A stretch of 30,426 nt of DNA from CAZATK01 sp964488085 (GCA_964488085.1 CAZATK010000005.1:1-30426), one strand, 5' to 3'; positions 1 through 8,029 are shown, counted from the first letter of the stretch. Translations and numbers: made by a program. The notes: generated by a model from the sequence alone, not told the origin.

Positions 1-307
1 GCGCCAATTCTAATTGAGATCTAATCTGAAAGGGCTCTTTAGGATTATCAGAATCGCCCGTCAAAGCTCTCAATGGCTCTAATCCATCAATTCTTTCCTG
101 CGGATCAGGATGTTTTTCTATATTACTTAAATCAGCCAATGCCGAAAGCAATTTTTCATGCTGGGTTTCTTTTTTCTGCGCCAATTCTTGAATGGCAATA
201 TTTGCTTTTCTGACTTCTTGTTCTTTTGAATAAAGATTATACAACAGCGAAAAACCGACAGAAAAAAATAATAGAGACAAAAGCCCCGCTATAACAAATC
301 TTTTCAT
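1..307 (-). CDS. Exported/membrane-anchored coiled-coil protein, 3' part outside window
   Basis: The first 102 codons of a gene that runs off the left edge. The start at 307 is preceded by GGAGGTG at good spacing. Residues 1-22 are a Lys/Arg start followed by a hydrophobic stretch (signal peptide or single membrane anchor). Residues about 25-65 are charged and heptad-like, which suggests a coiled coil. It begins 12 bases after the stop of the VWA gene, so it is probably the last visible member of the MoxR-DUF58-VWA operon. I recognise no family in the visible part. A TPR or coiled-coil partner as in Bat/Mxa operons is possible but not shown. Confidence 0.75.
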   Translation of the reverse strand, partial: MKRFVIAGLLSLLFFSVGFSLLYNLYSKEQEVRKANIAIQELAQKKETQHEKLLSALADLSNIEKHPDPQERIDGLEPLRALTGDSDNPKEPFQIRSQLELA

Positions 308-319
308 CACGCACCTCCA

Positions 320-1402
320 TTACGATTCTGTCAAAGATCGGCTTACAGTATTCTTTAACACAATCCAGAGGGACAGTAAAGCAAGGGCAGGTAAGGCGAA
401 CCAACGGTAATAGTAATGTTTTTTTTGCTCAATATAATTTTTTGTAGACCTTAATTCTCTTTCGGCAATTTTTTTATACAGCGCGGCCACGGCTTGTCGA
501 TCCCTGCTAGTTTTAAGAAAAAGCATGTCGCCACCCGTTGACCGAACTAATTGCTGTAAATCAATATTGGCGGAACCAACGCTAATAATATAAACCTTAA
601 TACCCAGCCGTTCACAAAGATTAATGGTTTTATTAGGAGAAATAAACTGAGGCGCTGATCCCACGTCAAACTCTCCATCAGTAAAAACAATAAATACATA
701 GCCGGTCAGTTCCTGCTTGATAGTGGCTGTTTTTTCTTCCAATGCCTTATTAAATTTTAAATCACCCTCCCAGCCCCGCACACGAGCCATCAACATTTTC
801 ATTTCTTCGGGTGAATAACTATGCCCGCCATTATAAGTATTTTTCTTTAACACTAATTGGAGAGCGCTCCAAAAACCGCTACCCGCATCGGTGCCCTGAC
901 CCAATGGAGAAGACCGCCAATCAACTAATTCCATTTTTCTCATCAGATTGTCATAGTCCTCTCTAAAATAAGAAATCACATAAGCGCCATTAGAGAAAAT
1001 AACTTGTGCCACTAAATCGCGTTCATCGTCTTTTCTATCAGCCTCTTTCAAAGTTTCAAAAAAAACTTTATTGCCAAACAAAAGAGCAGGAATTGGTTCT
1101 TTAAACATCATCATTGATCCCGAACCATCATTTATCAGCACATAATTGTGCAATAAATATTTTTTTGACTGTTCCGAATATCCCATCCACAAATCAGCCG
1201 TCGCTAAAATTAACAAGCTTATGCCAGAAATAAATAAAAAAGAGGGAAGGCGTTCCTTCCAGATAATCCTCCCCCTGTTTTTCTTATAATACGGCGCATG
1301 CTTAATGAGCGACCCGACTTTCACAAAATATTTATTTCTTCGTAAAAAGAAAATGGAAATCAATGCCACAAAAAACAACAACGCCCACGGATGGTCAAAC
1401 AT
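320..1402 (-). CDS. VWA-domain membrane protein (BatA/BatB/MxaC-like)
   Basis: 360 residues. Membrane segments lie at about 3-20 and 53-72, and a C-terminal one at about 333-350, with a von Willebrand A domain between. The metal-site (MIDAS) residues are visible: D-G-S-G-S at 92-96, T171 and the T-D-G-E stretch at 241-244. Such proteins work with MoxR ATPases in assembling or protecting envelope or metal-containing complexes; the substrate here is unknown. I chose the ATG at 1402 over an upstream in-frame start because AAGGGAG lies just before it and the start overlaps the upstream stop by 8 bases (translational coupling). Fourth gene of the MoxR cluster. The family call is firm; the subfamily (BatA, BatB or MxaC) is not. 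Confidence 0.88.
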   Translation of the reverse strand: MFDHPWALLFFVALISIFFLRRNKYFVKVGSLIKHAPYYKKNRGRIIWKERLPSFLFISGISLLILATADLWMGYSEQSKKYLLHNYVLINDGSGSMMMFKEPIPALLFGNKVFFETLKEADRKDDERDLVAQVIFSNGAYVISYFREDYDNLMRKMELVDWRSSPLGQGTDAGSGFWSALQLVLKKNTYNGGHSYSPEEMKMLMARVRGWEGDLKFNKALEEKTATIKQELTGYVFIVFTDGEFDVGSAPQFISPNKTINLCERLGIKVYIISVGSANIDLQQLVRSTGGDMLFLKTSRDRQAVAALYKKIAERELRSTKNYIEQKKHYYYRWFALPALALLSLWIVLKNTVSRSLTES

Positions 1403-3173
1403 TTTTATCTCCCTTCTCTTCTGCGTAAATAACACAAAGGTCATAACACTCGTCAAGAATTTCTAATGAATTAACACTCGGCCGATATTTCGGATCGTGC
1501 CTTTTGTCCAGTTCCTGTAAAGTCTCGAAGATGGTGCGTCGGTCGCAATCCTCTATCGTATTCGTAATTTTCTTTCCTAATTCATTGGCAGAAATATTCT
1601 CTGGAATACCAAACAAGAATAAACATTGCCGTAACGCTGATTCTATATCTTTATAATTTTTATAAGATATAGCGCGTTCAAGGCTTTTTAGCTTACTAAA
1701 AAGATCAAAATTTTCGCGCTCTTTTTCAGCTCTCTTAGAAAGAACTGAGGAGATAACACCAACTACGGGCCAAGTCCAAACAAGACTGCCTAAAACAACC
1801 AATGCTGTCGCAACTGCAATCTGTGTTACAAACCAAGGTCCAGCGCTTTCAGGTTCAGCAACTGGCGGAATATTTTGGACTTCAGTAAAACCAATCTGAT
1901 GATTCTTAATTGATTGAATATCGGTTACCTCCAAAATAGATAACTTAGTTATACTACTCACAGAAAAACCAAAATTAAGCGGAGAAACTGTAAAGACTCC
2001 GCCCTCCAATCCTTCAACGGGTATATTAAGAGGAGTAAATACATATGTGCCAGTGGCATAAGAATAAAATGGCCAAGATAGCGTCCATATTTTCTTACCA
2101 TCAACCATCTCAACTATTTTACTCCCCTCTTCAAATTTGAAAAAAACATTGGAAGCGCCGGCATTAGCAGATATAGTAGAGGCGCCAAGAGGAACGACAT
2201 TAAAACTTCCCTGTCCTAATTGAGGAATTTCGTCTTCTTTCAATTCAAGTTTTGGATCATCAATAATAATCTCCACCACAAGAGTTCTTTTTTCGCCAAG
2301 AGTCGGCGCACCATTAGGCGCAACATGAAATTTAGCCATAATAGGCGGGGAAAGAAATTGAAAATTCGGTTGAGCGTATTCAAGCCAAGGCTTATCAGAA
2401 AGCATATTAGCAAAAGTCAATAAATTAATCGGCAAATTTAGTTTATCAATGGTAATATAGTAAACCCTTTCAGTTGGCAAAGCGCTACTGCCAACATAAA
2501 AGTTTCCGATATTCATTTTATTTAGAATATCTCCCAAACGGCTTTGATCAATAGCGTCAACAGTTTTTATTTTAATAACATTACTAAAGGTGGCCTCTCG
2601 ACCATCTACGATAAAAACCGGAAATAAAGTCATTTTAGGGTCTTTGTTATGCTCATTAATAAAAAGCAAGATTTTCCCTATAGGATTCTTACTGTAAGGC
2701 GGATAAATGCCTAAAGTAAGAATTAATCTTTGAAAATAATCTTTGGGAAAAGTCTCAATCGCAATGATATCCGCCCCTTTTGCAATTTCTTTTTCTAAAA
2801 CCGCAACCCTTAAATGTAAATTATATCTCTCCTGAAGAACTTGCGTATACTCTCCGGTTGTATTATCTAGCAATTTACTAATTCTGCTATTAATATCCGG
2901 CAGTTTCTTGGTTTTAATCTCCTCTAATTCTTCTTGCGCCTTCTTAATGCTTTCAGGAAAAGTTCCTAATTTAGCGAGAAGAAGAGCTTTCTCTTCAGTA
3001 CCGACAGCGCCGCTAAAAACGGCAACTACTTTATTTGTAACCTTTAAACCAACATGTTTTCCGCTTTCCTCTTGAAAATAAAAATCTTCGGGCTTATATT
3101 CGGGCTTGTACTCATAAGCAAAGCCTTTTTGACCAACAAAAATCAATAACAGCACTAAAAGGATTGAACGCAT
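1395..3173 (-). CDS. Large exported single-pass protein in MoxR cluster (BatD/MxaA-like position)
   Basis: 592 residues with a signal peptide at 1-19, a helical, probably coiled-coil region at about 75-135, beta-rich extracytoplasmic segments, a membrane helix at about 447-475 and a charged cytoplasmic tail of about 115 residues. This outline (export signal, beta domains, one late membrane helix, cytoplasmic tail) and its place between DUF58 and VWA genes match BatD/MxaA-type partners, but I see no direct sequence signature. Residues 237-273 end in a W-L-E-Y-A-Q-P-N motif that resembles the propeptides of subtilisin-like proteases (usually V-x-Y-A-x-P-N), yet no S8 catalytic domain follows. 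The start has AAGGAG upstream. It stops with TGA and overlaps the next gene by 8 bases. Confidence 0.8.
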   Translation of the reverse strand: MRSILLVLLLIFVGQKGFAYEYKPEYKPEDFYFQEESGKHVGLKVTNKVVAVFSGAVGTEEKALLLAKLGTFPESIKKAQEELEEIKTKKLPDINSRISKLLDNTTGEYTQVLQERYNLHLRVAVLEKEIAKGADIIAIETFPKDYFQRLILTLGIYPPYSKNPIGKILLFINEHNKDPKMTLFPVFIVDGREATFSNVIKIKTVDAIDQSRLGDILNKMNIGNFYVGSSALPTERVYYITIDKLNLPINLLTFANMLSDKPWLEYAQPNFQFLSPPIMAKFHVAPNGAPTLGEKRTLVVEIIIDDPKLELKEDEIPQLGQGSFNVVPLGASTISANAGASNVFFKFEEGSKIVEMVDGKKIWTLSWPFYSYATGTYVFTPLNIPVEGLEGGVFTVSPLNFGFSVSSITKLSILEVTDIQSIKNHQIGFTEVQNIPPVAEPESAGPWFVTQIAVATALVVLGSLVWTWPVVGVISSVLSKRAEKERENFDLFSKLKSLERAISYKNYKDIESALRQCLFLFGIPENISANELGKKITNTIEDCDRRTIFETLQELDKRHDPKYRPSVNSLEILDECYDLCVIYAEEKGDKNV

Positions 3174-3235
3174 GACGATTCTCCTTATTCACAAATTGTC
3201 AATAAACTAGGATTATATTAAATAAAAAAGCTCAT

Positions 3236-4081
3236 TTACACAAGAGGTAATGAGCTAAAGAATTTCACTAATTGTTTAAAACATTTATCACTCGCATCAA
3301 CCCGCACCACATAAGAATTAAGTGAACGCAATTCTTCTGTTAAAGAAGTTCTTTCGTAATGAGCGGAACGAAGATCTATCGGAAAATATTTTTCGGTTTC
3401 AGCGTCAAAAACATTCGCCATCAGCGGAGCTTTAGGCAAATCATCTTCTTGTTCATCTCCAATAATAATAGAAAGCAAAACGGTATTGCGCAGACTGGCA
3501 ATATAGCTAATATAATTTTTGGCGGCCAATGAAAATTCGAAACAAAAATCAGAAATAATTATGACTAAAGAATTAGTGGGCTCACGAGCAGATATTTCGG
3601 CCAAGGATTCTGTTATGGAACCGCTTTTTTTCCTTGCCCTTCTGCTTAGCAATAAATTAATAGCGATTAAAGCAACATTATTGCCAGCGCCTGGTTCTGT
3701 GAAAAAGCTTTTTCCAGAACCAAAAGTCGTAGCCGACAAACGATCACCAACACTGTCAACAGAAAAACCGAACATCAAACAAAGCGCGCAAGCAATATCA
3801 ATTTTTCTCTGCCCCGAACCAAATTCCATTGAGGGACTACCGTCAATCAATAACCAAACATTAAGTGATTTGGGTTCTTCAAAAACCTTAAACATCGGCC
3901 TACCCGTACGAATAGTGGCAGGAATGGACAAGTGGCGATCGCCGAGTTGCCAATCACGAACACCGTAAAAATCTCCGCCACTGCCAAAAAGCAAACTACG
4001 ATGTATGCCTACCGGAAAGTTGTGTATCTCCCTAGCAACGCTTAACTGAATATTTCGCTTACGTCTTTTTATACTTAACAC
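3236..4081 (-). CDS. DUF58 family protein
   Basis: 281 residues. The DUF58 core is clear at about 39-70: Y-G-V-R-x-W-Q-x-G-D-R, then a substituted I-P-A-T-I-R in place of the usual I-x-W-x-x-x-A-R, then K-V-F-E-E. It is followed by a VWA-like strand with a D-G-S-P-S-M site at 80-85. DUF58 proteins accompany MoxR ATPases and VWA membrane proteins and are thought to be their soluble partner. The start is GTG: GGAGGTG lies 5 bases upstream, inside the end of the MoxR gene, and the two genes overlap by 7 bases, so translation is probably coupled. The Trp and Ala losses in the core motif suggest a divergent lineage. Confidence 0.88.
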   Translation of the reverse strand: MLSIKRRKRNIQLSVAREIHNFPVGIHRSLLFGSGGDFYGVRDWQLGDRHLSIPATIRTGRPMFKVFEEPKSLNVWLLIDGSPSMEFGSGQRKIDIACALCLMFGFSVDSVGDRLSATTFGSGKSFFTEPGAGNNVALIAINLLLSRRARKKSGSITESLAEISAREPTNSLVIIISDFCFEFSLAAKNYISYIASLRNTVLLSIIIGDEQEDDLPKAPLMANVFDAETEKYFPIDLRSAHYERTSLTEELRSLNSYVVRVDASDKCFKQLVKFFSSLPLV

Positions 4082-5199
4082 GAGGGCACCTCCTCCAAAA
4101 CTTCGCTAATGAGATCCTCCACTAAATCACTTTTAGTTTTGTATTTACCCTCATCATCAATAAGGGTCATTAGTGCCGCCGGATGCAAAAGAGACATTCT
4201 GGTCCGCAAAACGGATCTCGCAATTTTTTGAACATCATCAGGCGTTACATAAGAACGATAGCGAATAAACGCTTGGGCCTGGGCGGCTCCTATCAAAAAC
4301 AACATGCTTCTGGGATTAATAGGCGGTTTTTGCCTAAAAAGTGGGGCCTTTTTAAGTTTCTTAAATTGTCTCTTAAAAAGACCATGCTCTTTAGGCCTAT
4401 TAACGGCGCCAATAATCCGAGCGCAGTAATCACAAACCTCTCTCTCTACTGCAATATTTTCAAATAAAAATTTGCGGATATTTGCCAATCTTTCAGTAGT
4501 CACTACCGGTTCCAGATTAAGACTGTCCATCTGTTTAGTTCTATAATGAATTTCTACCATCTCTTCCGGAGTTGTTTCTACCATAATTTCATCAAACATA
4601 AAACGATCGCTAACAGCTTCCTGATCATTACTAAAAGTACCACCCGATTCACTGGGGTTCATCGTTGCTAAAACCATAAACGGCTCTGGCAAATAAAATA
4701 TCTCCCCCCCATAAGTAATAGTGCCTTCAGCCATTGCCTCAATCAGACCGCTGGCCGCTTTCGGTGGTATACGATTGATTTCATCCGCTAACAAAACATT
4801 AGCAAAAACCGGACCCTCACGAAATTGCATTCTCTCATTATTTTGATTGAAACTTAGAATTTCAAAACCAGTAATATCGCTTGCCATAAGATCAGGCGTA
4901 CCCTGAACTTTTTTACTCTTCCCGCCAATTGAATAACCAAGAATCTTACAAAGCAGGGTCTTACCGGTACCAGTGGGACCAGTAAAACGAATATGCCCGC
5001 TTCCAAGATATGCTTTTCTGTTTTTAAAGTCTCGTTGACCGGTAGAGATTAGAGCTAATACAGTTCTAGTAATCGGACCCTTTTGAGCAACAATAAATTG
5101 ACGAATTCTGTCATACAAAGGCTCAATATTATTAACCATTAGATCATAATGCTCTTGCGAACAACTAAAAGTTTCGGGATTGTAGGGCCCTGGGTTCAT
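4075..5199 (-). CDS. moxR: MoxR-family AAA+ ATPase
   Basis: 374 residues. Walker A is G-P-T-G-T-G-K-T at 74-81, the Q-G-T-P-D-L-M-x-S-D-I-T-G segment at 99-111 is typical of MoxR, Walker B is V-L-L-A-D-E-I-N-R at 135-143, sensor-1 N181 lies in T-M-N-P, and the arginine-finger region is D-R-F at 198-200. A C-terminal lid follows. About 70 residues precede Walker A. MoxR ATPases act as chaperone-like remodelers with VWA partners. First gene of the cluster running MoxR, DUF58, membrane protein, VWA. The ATG at 5199 has AAAGGAGAT just upstream. The gene symbol is used at family level. Confidence 0.93.
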   Translation of the reverse strand: MNPGPYNPETFSCSQEHYDLMVNNIEPLYDRIRQFIVAQKGPITRTVLALISTGQRDFKNRKAYLGSGHIRFTGPTGTGKTLLCKILGYSIGGKSKKVQGTPDLMASDITGFEILSFNQNNERMQFREGPVFANVLLADEINRIPPKAASGLIEAMAEGTITYGGEIFYLPEPFMVLATMNPSESGGTFSNDQEAVSDRFMFDEIMVETTPEEMVEIHYRTKQMDSLNLEPVVTTERLANIRKFLFENIAVEREVCDYCARIIGAVNRPKEHGLFKRQFKKLKKAPLFRQKPPINPRSMLFLIGAAQAQAFIRYRSYVTPDDVQKIARSVLRTRMSLLHPAALMTLIDDEGKYKTKSDLVEDLISEVLEEVPSC

Positions 5200-5252
5200 G
5201 TCATCTCCTTTAATAAAAGTTTCGAAGTTCTTACGTATATATAAAATAAATT

Positions 5253-5274
5253 CCCGCGCTTAGCAAGGCGCGGG
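5253..5274 (-). terminator. GC-rich hairpin upstream of MoxR gene
   Basis: Perfect 7-bp stem (CCCGCGC at 5253-5259 with GCGCGGG at 5268-5274) and an 8-base loop. Read on the minus strand it is followed by AATTTATTTTAT, a poor but AT-rich tail. It could end transcription from the secreted-protein gene before the MoxR operon promoter, or be a leader structure. No clean T tract, so this is tentative. Confidence 0.35.
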
Positions 5275-5281
5275 TTAAGAT

Positions 5282-5404
5282 GAAGATATCACGGGCTTAC
5301 GCCCGCGATATCTTCTGCCTTCTTCTAATTTGCCCACGGGCAAATTAGTCTGGCTTCGCCAGAAAAACTTCGTCCATGGGCTTACGCCCATGGTATTAAG
5401 TTTT
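5282..5404 (-). repeat. Array of four consecutive hairpins, two capped by GTAA
   Basis: Between the secreted HExxH gene and MoxR. Stem 1 is 5282-5315 (15 pairs counting one G-U on the minus strand). Stem 2 is 5325-5348 (10 pairs). Stem 3 is 5349-5363 (6 pairs). Stem 4 is 5364-5404 (inner CCATGGGC/GCCCATGG, outer AAAACTT/AAGTTTT). Stems 1 and 4 share a GGGC-TTAC-GCCC core. On the minus strand their loop reads GTAA, a GNRA tetraloop, and the single mismatch in stem 1 becomes a G-U pair, so the RNA is best formed by minus-strand transcription. Together with the 5253-5274 hairpin these fill the 219-base intergenic region; I see no gene in it. Confidence 0.75.
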
Positions 5405-5418
5405 GAAGTCATAAATAT

Positions 5419-6054
5419 TTATCTATTTAAAATTTCTTTAGCGCATTCAAAAACTGCCCTTCCGTGATCGTCATTAGTATAACCGCACATATGTATATAT
5501 TCATGAGCGGTAACATTATCATGATACTTTCCGGGACCCCAAGTCACGTAAGCGATATTACCCCCAACAGCTGGAGTTAAACCGACCACCCAAATCTCTC
5601 CCCATTTAAATCTGGTGAAGCCCCTTGTGGGATGAATTTCGGCATTATCAGGAAATTTCAACTTAACAGTGTTAATGGCGCGAGTATTAAAACCACCTTT
5701 ACGGAGACACTCTTCCGCTAAAGGAAGACTTTTTTCAGCATCAATAAAACAATAAACGGCTTCATTAAAAAAACGCTCTTTACCTTCTTGATAGGGAATA
5801 TTTTCAAAAACAAAGCCCAATTTGGAAGTTAATCTTAATTTACGGCCATTATCATAAATTTCGTAGCTTTTAAGTTCAGCAATTTTTTCACCATATGACT
5901 CTATCCAATGACTGACGCTATTTTTTTGGTAACTAATACTTTTATAAGTAGTAATGGAATATTTGCCATGCGCACTAAAATCTTGGGCTTGAACATTGAA
6001 CGCAAAAAAAACGCTAATACAAAAAAACAGCGCGACCCTGAGCAAACTCATCAT
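5419..6054 (-). CDS. Small secreted protein with HExxH zinc-protease-like motif
   Basis: 211 residues. Residues 1-24 are a signal peptide with a likely A-Q-A cleavage site. Near the C terminus lies H184-E-Y-I-H188-M-C-G191-Y-T-N-D195-D-H197, an HExxHxxG motif followed by acidic and His residues and by E203. This resembles a minimal zincin active site; D195 sits one position away from the third-ligand position of metzincins, and E203 could instead serve as in gluzincins. The start at 6054 was chosen over one 15 bases upstream because GGGAGG sits 7 bases before it. Divergent from the acetyltransferase gene. The substrate is unknown, and a non-catalytic HExxH protein is possible. Confidence 0.78.
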   Translation of the reverse strand: MMSLLRVALFFCISVFFAFNVQAQDFSAHGKYSITTYKSISYQKNSVSHWIESYGEKIAELKSYEIYDNGRKLRLTSKLGFVFENIPYQEGKERFFNEAVYCFIDAEKSLPLAEECLRKGGFNTRAINTVKLKFPDNAEIHPTRGFTRFKWGEIWVVGLTPAVGGNIAYVTWGPGKYHDNVTAHEYIHMCGYTNDDHGRAVFECAKEILNR

Positions 6055-6070
6055 TGAAAGGCCTCCCAAT

Positions 6071-6099
6071 TTGTAAACGATCTTAGCTTATTGTAGCAT
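6071..6099 (+). promoter_or_regulatory. Promoter for acetyltransferase gene
   Basis: TTGTAA (6071-6076), 17-base spacer, TAGCAT (6094-6099). Predicted start near 6106, about 30 bases before the ATG at 6136. Predicted from consensus only. Confidence 0.42.
6090..6098 (-). promoter_or_regulatory. Extended -10 promoter for HExxH gene
   Basis: Minus strand reads TGCTACAAT, an extended -10 (TGn-TAnnnT), overlapping the divergent plus-strand promoter. Predicted start near 6083, leaving a leader of about 28 bases that carries the GGGAGG ribosome site. Confidence 0.35.
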
Positions 6100-6135
6100 G
6101 AGTGCGTAAGTTCGTTGACTTTCAGGAGGTATTAT

Positions 6136-6606
6136 ATGGACGATCAGATTCAGTTAAATAAGGTGCACATACGCTGGATGATCCGACGCGACATGCCAGA
6201 AGTTCTTCAGATTGAACAGTCAAGTTTCGAATATCCCTGGCTTGAAAAAGATTTTATTCGTCGTTTGCGCCAACGTAATTGTATCGGCAATGTCGCCGAA
6301 CTGGGTGAAAAAATCGTCGGCTTTATGGTCTACGAACTACAAAAACCCAAGTTACATATTATTAATTTTGCTGTACACGCAGAACATCGTCGCTGTGGTA
6401 TCGGTACCAGTATGGCGGAAAAACTCGTAAAGAATCTACACATCCCATACCGTACAGAAATTTATCTCGAGATAAGAGAAACGAACCTCAACTCGCAATT
6501 ATTCTTTCGCTCGGTCAGTTTCCGCGCAACGCGTGTATTGCATAAATTCTATAACGACACAGACGAAGATGCATTCATGATGGTGTACCGACTAAAAAAA
6601 TCTTAA
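6136..6606 (+). CDS. rimI: RimI-like GNAT N-acetyltransferase
   Basis: 156 residues, the usual length for RimI. The acetyl-CoA pyrophosphate loop R-R-C-G-I-G is at 85-90, preceded by the V-H-A-E-H strand end. The L-E-I-R-E-T-N-x-x-S segment at 111-120 is the RimI substrate-site motif (E-x-N-x-x-A in most members), with S-V-S-F at 127-130 before the final strand. RimI acetylates the N-terminal alanine of ribosomal protein S18; some relatives have wider targets. The start is fixed by CAGGAGGT 5 bases before ATG 6136. The gene stands alone and looks richer in CGN Arg codons than its neighbours, which may reflect high expression or transfer. The exact substrate is not provable here. Confidence 0.85.
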   Translation: MDDQIQLNKVHIRWMIRRDMPEVLQIEQSSFEYPWLEKDFIRRLRQRNCIGNVAELGEKIVGFMVYELQKPKLHIINFAVHAEHRRCGIGTSMAEKLVKNLHIPYRTEIYLEIRETNLNSQLFFRSVSFRATRVLHKFYNDTDEDAFMMVYRLKKS

Positions 6607-6610
6607 ACAC

Positions 6611-6640
6611 ACCCGGATCATCTTCGGGTATTTTAATTAG
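6611..6640 (+). terminator. Terminator after acetyltransferase gene
   Basis: ACCCGGA (6611-6617) pairs with TTCGGGT (6623-6629) in 7 pairs including one G-T, with a 5-base loop and an ATTTTAATTAGTTTT tail. It overlaps the 3' end of the convergent gene, so it may serve only the plus strand. Confidence 0.6.
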
Positions 6641-7616
6641 TTTTGAGTCTCTTAAATCTTAGTCGCTGTAATAATCCCCTTAATGCTTTTGGCTTAATCC
6701 TTTCCATCATTGTTTCGGGAGGTGTTCCTATAATCGTTCTTACCGATGGGCTTACTTGTTTAAACATGAACGATTGCGTTGTTGGCGCAGAAGGCGTTGA
6801 CGGCATAAATACATTTGTTTTTTCACTTATTATATAGCTATTCCAAGGACAAAAAGAACCATCGCCAAAACTAGTTACTGGTACTGCCGACTCTACGTCA
6901 TTTGGAACACCATCACATAACTCTATAGATGTTTCTACCATTCTCACTGTATCTGGAATAAGATGCCAGCTCCAAGAAGAACCGTTGCCTCTTAAGTTAA
7001 ATCCGCCATTGCCAACGCCTATTTTGCCACCTATATGCCAACCACATCTTGGATCGCTTGGATGCTTTTGACTGTAAGTAAGACACTCTCTTGCTTTATT
7101 GATTGATGGACGATCGGTCATAGCCGATACAAATTGCAGATTGCTATTTCCATTAAGAGGATGTATGCCAATTATAAATTTTGGTACGGGTACAACAGAA
7201 ATAAATGTTTCTTTGCTACCATAGTTAATGATTTCACCCCGTATCATATGGTTGCCTATTGATAAAGGGATGTTTTTAGAATCGTGGGTAAGTTTCCATG
7301 TTTTTGTGCCAAATGGCGGTAAAACAACTTCTGTTAGCATTTGTATAAATCCCTTGTCTTTAGACCATCGATACGAACTATCTATAATATAATCAACCTG
7401 ATAACCAGAATTAAACTTAAGAGTAATTGGTTGAGATGATTCATTCTTGGCAATTATAGAAATAACAATTAGTTCTTTTTCAAAATATTCAGCTCTATCA
7501 GTGGTAACTAATATTGTCAGAGGCGACATTTGAGCTTTTGTTACATAAATAATAACTACCAGTAGTACTATTGTTAATAGTGAAACTAATGACAATTTTT
7601 TTAATCTCACAACCAT
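6633..7616 (-). CDS. Secreted/anchored protein with BsuPI-like and BP74-like domains
   Basis: 327 residues. Basic start plus hydrophobic segment at about 9-26 (signal or anchor). Residues about 35-140 fit the BsuPI intracellular proteinase inhibitor fold: T-L-K-F-N-S-G-Y-Q-V-D-Y-I at 65-77, then R-W-S at 83-85, F-I-Q at 90-92. Residues about 155-265 resemble the N-terminal domain of BP74-type proteins: an N-K-A-R-E-C-L helix, S-W-S-W-H-L-I-P-D-T at 214-223, E-x-C-D at 232-235 and F-C-P-W at 255-258. Both are from memory of the families, not a search. It begins just after the response regulator stop and is probably co-transcribed with it. A GTG at 7634 is an alternative start; I preferred ATG 7616. 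Role unknown; perhaps an extracytoplasmic binding or inhibitory protein. Confidence 0.65.
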   Translation of the reverse strand: MVVRLKKLSLVSLLTIVLLVVIIYVTKAQMSPLTILVTTDRAEYFEKELIVISIIAKNESSQPITLKFNSGYQVDYIIDSSYRWSKDKGFIQMLTEVVLPPFGTKTWKLTHDSKNIPLSIGNHMIRGEIINYGSKETFISVVPVPKFIIGIHPLNGNSNLQFVSAMTDRPSINKARECLTYSQKHPSDPRCGWHIGGKIGVGNGGFNLRGNGSSWSWHLIPDTVRMVETSIELCDGVPNDVESAVPVTSFGDGSFCPWNSYIISEKTNVFMPSTPSAPTTQSFMFKQVSPSVRTIIGTPPETMMERIKPKALRGLLQRLRFKRLKTN

Positions 7617-7636
7617 ATTAATAGTATAGAACACCT

Positions 7637-8029
7637 TTACGATGGCGATATCCCTAACTCTTTTTTAATTTTACCAATCATATCTTCATAATCCAGGCTA
7701 GGCTTCATCAAATAATGAGATGGTTCATAAAGGGAAATGTCAACAACTACCTTGTCATCCGGTTTGACATTGGTTATAAGAAAAATCTTTATTGTTTTAC
7801 CCCAGTCAGTCTCTCTTATCTTTTTCATCACCTCCAAGCCATTACACTTAGGCATTAAAATATCGAGCAAAATCAAGTCTGGCTTTTCAGCTAAGGCCAC
7901 CTGAAACGCTCTCTCTCCATCTTCTGCCTGAACAACTGTAAATCCCTCTCGCGTTAGAATATCAACTAACGATTGACGCATAACCGCCTCATCTTCAACA
8001 ACCATAATTTTCTTGTTAATAATTAACAT
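7637..8029 (-). CDS. Stand-alone response regulator receiver domain (CheY-like)
   Basis: 130 residues, one receiver domain and no output domain. The acidic pocket is E12-D13, phospho-acceptor D56 (L-L-D-I-L-M-P), switch T86 in L-I-T-N, and K109 in M-K-P. All key residues are present, so it should accept phosphate. It is divergent, with 41 bases between, from the operon whose last gene encodes a 7TM histidine kinase, the likely partner. With no DNA-binding domain it must signal through protein contact. There is no Shine-Dalgarno. On the minus strand several TATAAT sequences lie 16-34 bases before the ATG, suggesting a very short leader. Confidence 0.92.
   Translation of the reverse strand: MLIINKKIMVVEDEAVMRQSLVDILTREGFTVVQAEDGERAFQVALAEKPDLILLDILMPKCNGLEVMKKIRETDWGKTIKIFLITNVKPDDKVVVDISLYEPSHYLMKPSLDYEDMIGKIKKELGISPS

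Noticed and set aside
3519..3968. 149-codon open frame on the plus strand
   Set aside because: Lies entirely antisense to the DUF58 gene, has no ribosome site and no recognisable protein features.
320..5199. MoxR-VWA cluster as an anti-phage conflict system
   Set aside because: No effector, nuclease or trypsin-like domain is linked; gene order and membrane domains fit the ordinary Bat/Mxa type.
5253..5404. CRISPR array
   Set aside because: The repeated GGGC-TTAC-GCCC cores are within unequal palindromes, without regular spacing or spacers, and no cas genes are present.
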